From a virus, in the IMG/VR virus record IMGVR_UViG_3300013132_000310, positions 1 to 21,081 of that record: a DNA stretch of 21,081 nucleotides. One strand, written 5' to 3'. Each line of letters begins with the position of its first letter. The first letter of the stretch is position 1. The position numbers and the translations under genes are program-made. Positions 21,039 to 21,081 of this stretch are shown here, piece after piece. The notes beneath the pieces were generated by a model that was not told where the DNA came from, made no database searches, and was given only the letters and a program-made list of their open reading frames with translations.

Positions 21039-21058
21039 TATTTCTTTTGTCATATAAT
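21030..21058 (+). promoter_or_regulatory. Sigma70-like promoter TTGACC-N17-TATAAT at window end
   Basis: The boxes are at 21030-21035 and 21053-21058. They overlap the end of the preceding gene and point out of the window. The spacer resembles that of the promoter at 17468 (T-rich with a TTTTGT core). Confidence 0.7.
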
Positions 21059-21081
21059 ACTGAAACTGAAACTTTTTACAG

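Noticed and set aside
1-21081. tRNA genes, CRISPR arrays, insertion sequences or integrase/attachment sites
   Set aside because: No cloverleaf-like segment, regular spaced repeats, transposase or recombinase motifs were noticed; a dedicated scan was not possible.

Overview
This window looks like part of the genome of an uncultured T4-like myovirus. Every supported gene is on the + strand. They are packed end to end, often with ATGA or 8-35 nt overlaps, and the composition is AT-rich. The replication proteins are the phage T4 set: a family B DNA polymerase (gp43), a sliding clamp (gp45) and an Rnh-type 5'-3' exonuclease. Promoters are of two kinds. One is a T4-late-type TATAAATA box. The others are near-consensus sigma70 boxes (TTGACM/TTGNCT-N17/18-TATAAT), which suggests early and late gene classes. 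I see no host genes, tRNAs, integrase or photosynthesis genes, so the host cannot be named.

Layout. (1) 1-1740: the end of a probable virion protein cut by the window edge, a Cys-rich small protein, and a late promoter ahead of an 8-codon leader ORF coupled to a hypothetical gene. (2) 1755-6144: a DsbA-like small protein and a DNA polymerase gene broken in two at its catalytic YGD|TDS motif. Each half carries half of a split intein, and a free-standing Vsr-like homing endonuclease gene sits between them, the 'fractured gene' arrangement. (3) 6161-13406: a strong promoter, the sliding clamp, then a long operon. It holds a tRNA-guanine-transglycosylase-like DNA-modification enzyme (DpdA), a conserved unknown, a QueD-like T-fold protein, an Acb1-like anti-CBASS 2H phosphoesterase, a GT-B glycosyltransferase, a GalE-like epimerase and a HIT protein. 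(4) 13454-15924: GTP cyclohydrolase I (FolE), three small proteins (one a membrane protein without a normal start codon) and QueE with an expanded radical-SAM cysteine motif. (5) 15936-21081: small conserved phage proteins, the Rnh-type exonuclease under its own promoter, a nucleotidyltransferase-fold protein, more small unknowns and two further sigma70-like promoters.

How it fits together. FolE, the QueD-like protein and QueE would feed the 7-deazaguanine pathway (GTP to CDG). DpdA would exchange guanine in phage DNA for a 7-deazaguanine base that blocks host restriction. QueC is not in the window. The Acb1-like enzyme would destroy cyclic-nucleotide CBASS signals, and the glycosyltransferase/GalE pair could add sugar to DNA or to the virion. 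The operon therefore mixes replication with counter-defence. The polymerase depends on trans-splicing, because neither half contains both catalytic aspartates.

All functional calls come from reading motifs by eye and from memory of the families; no database search was run.
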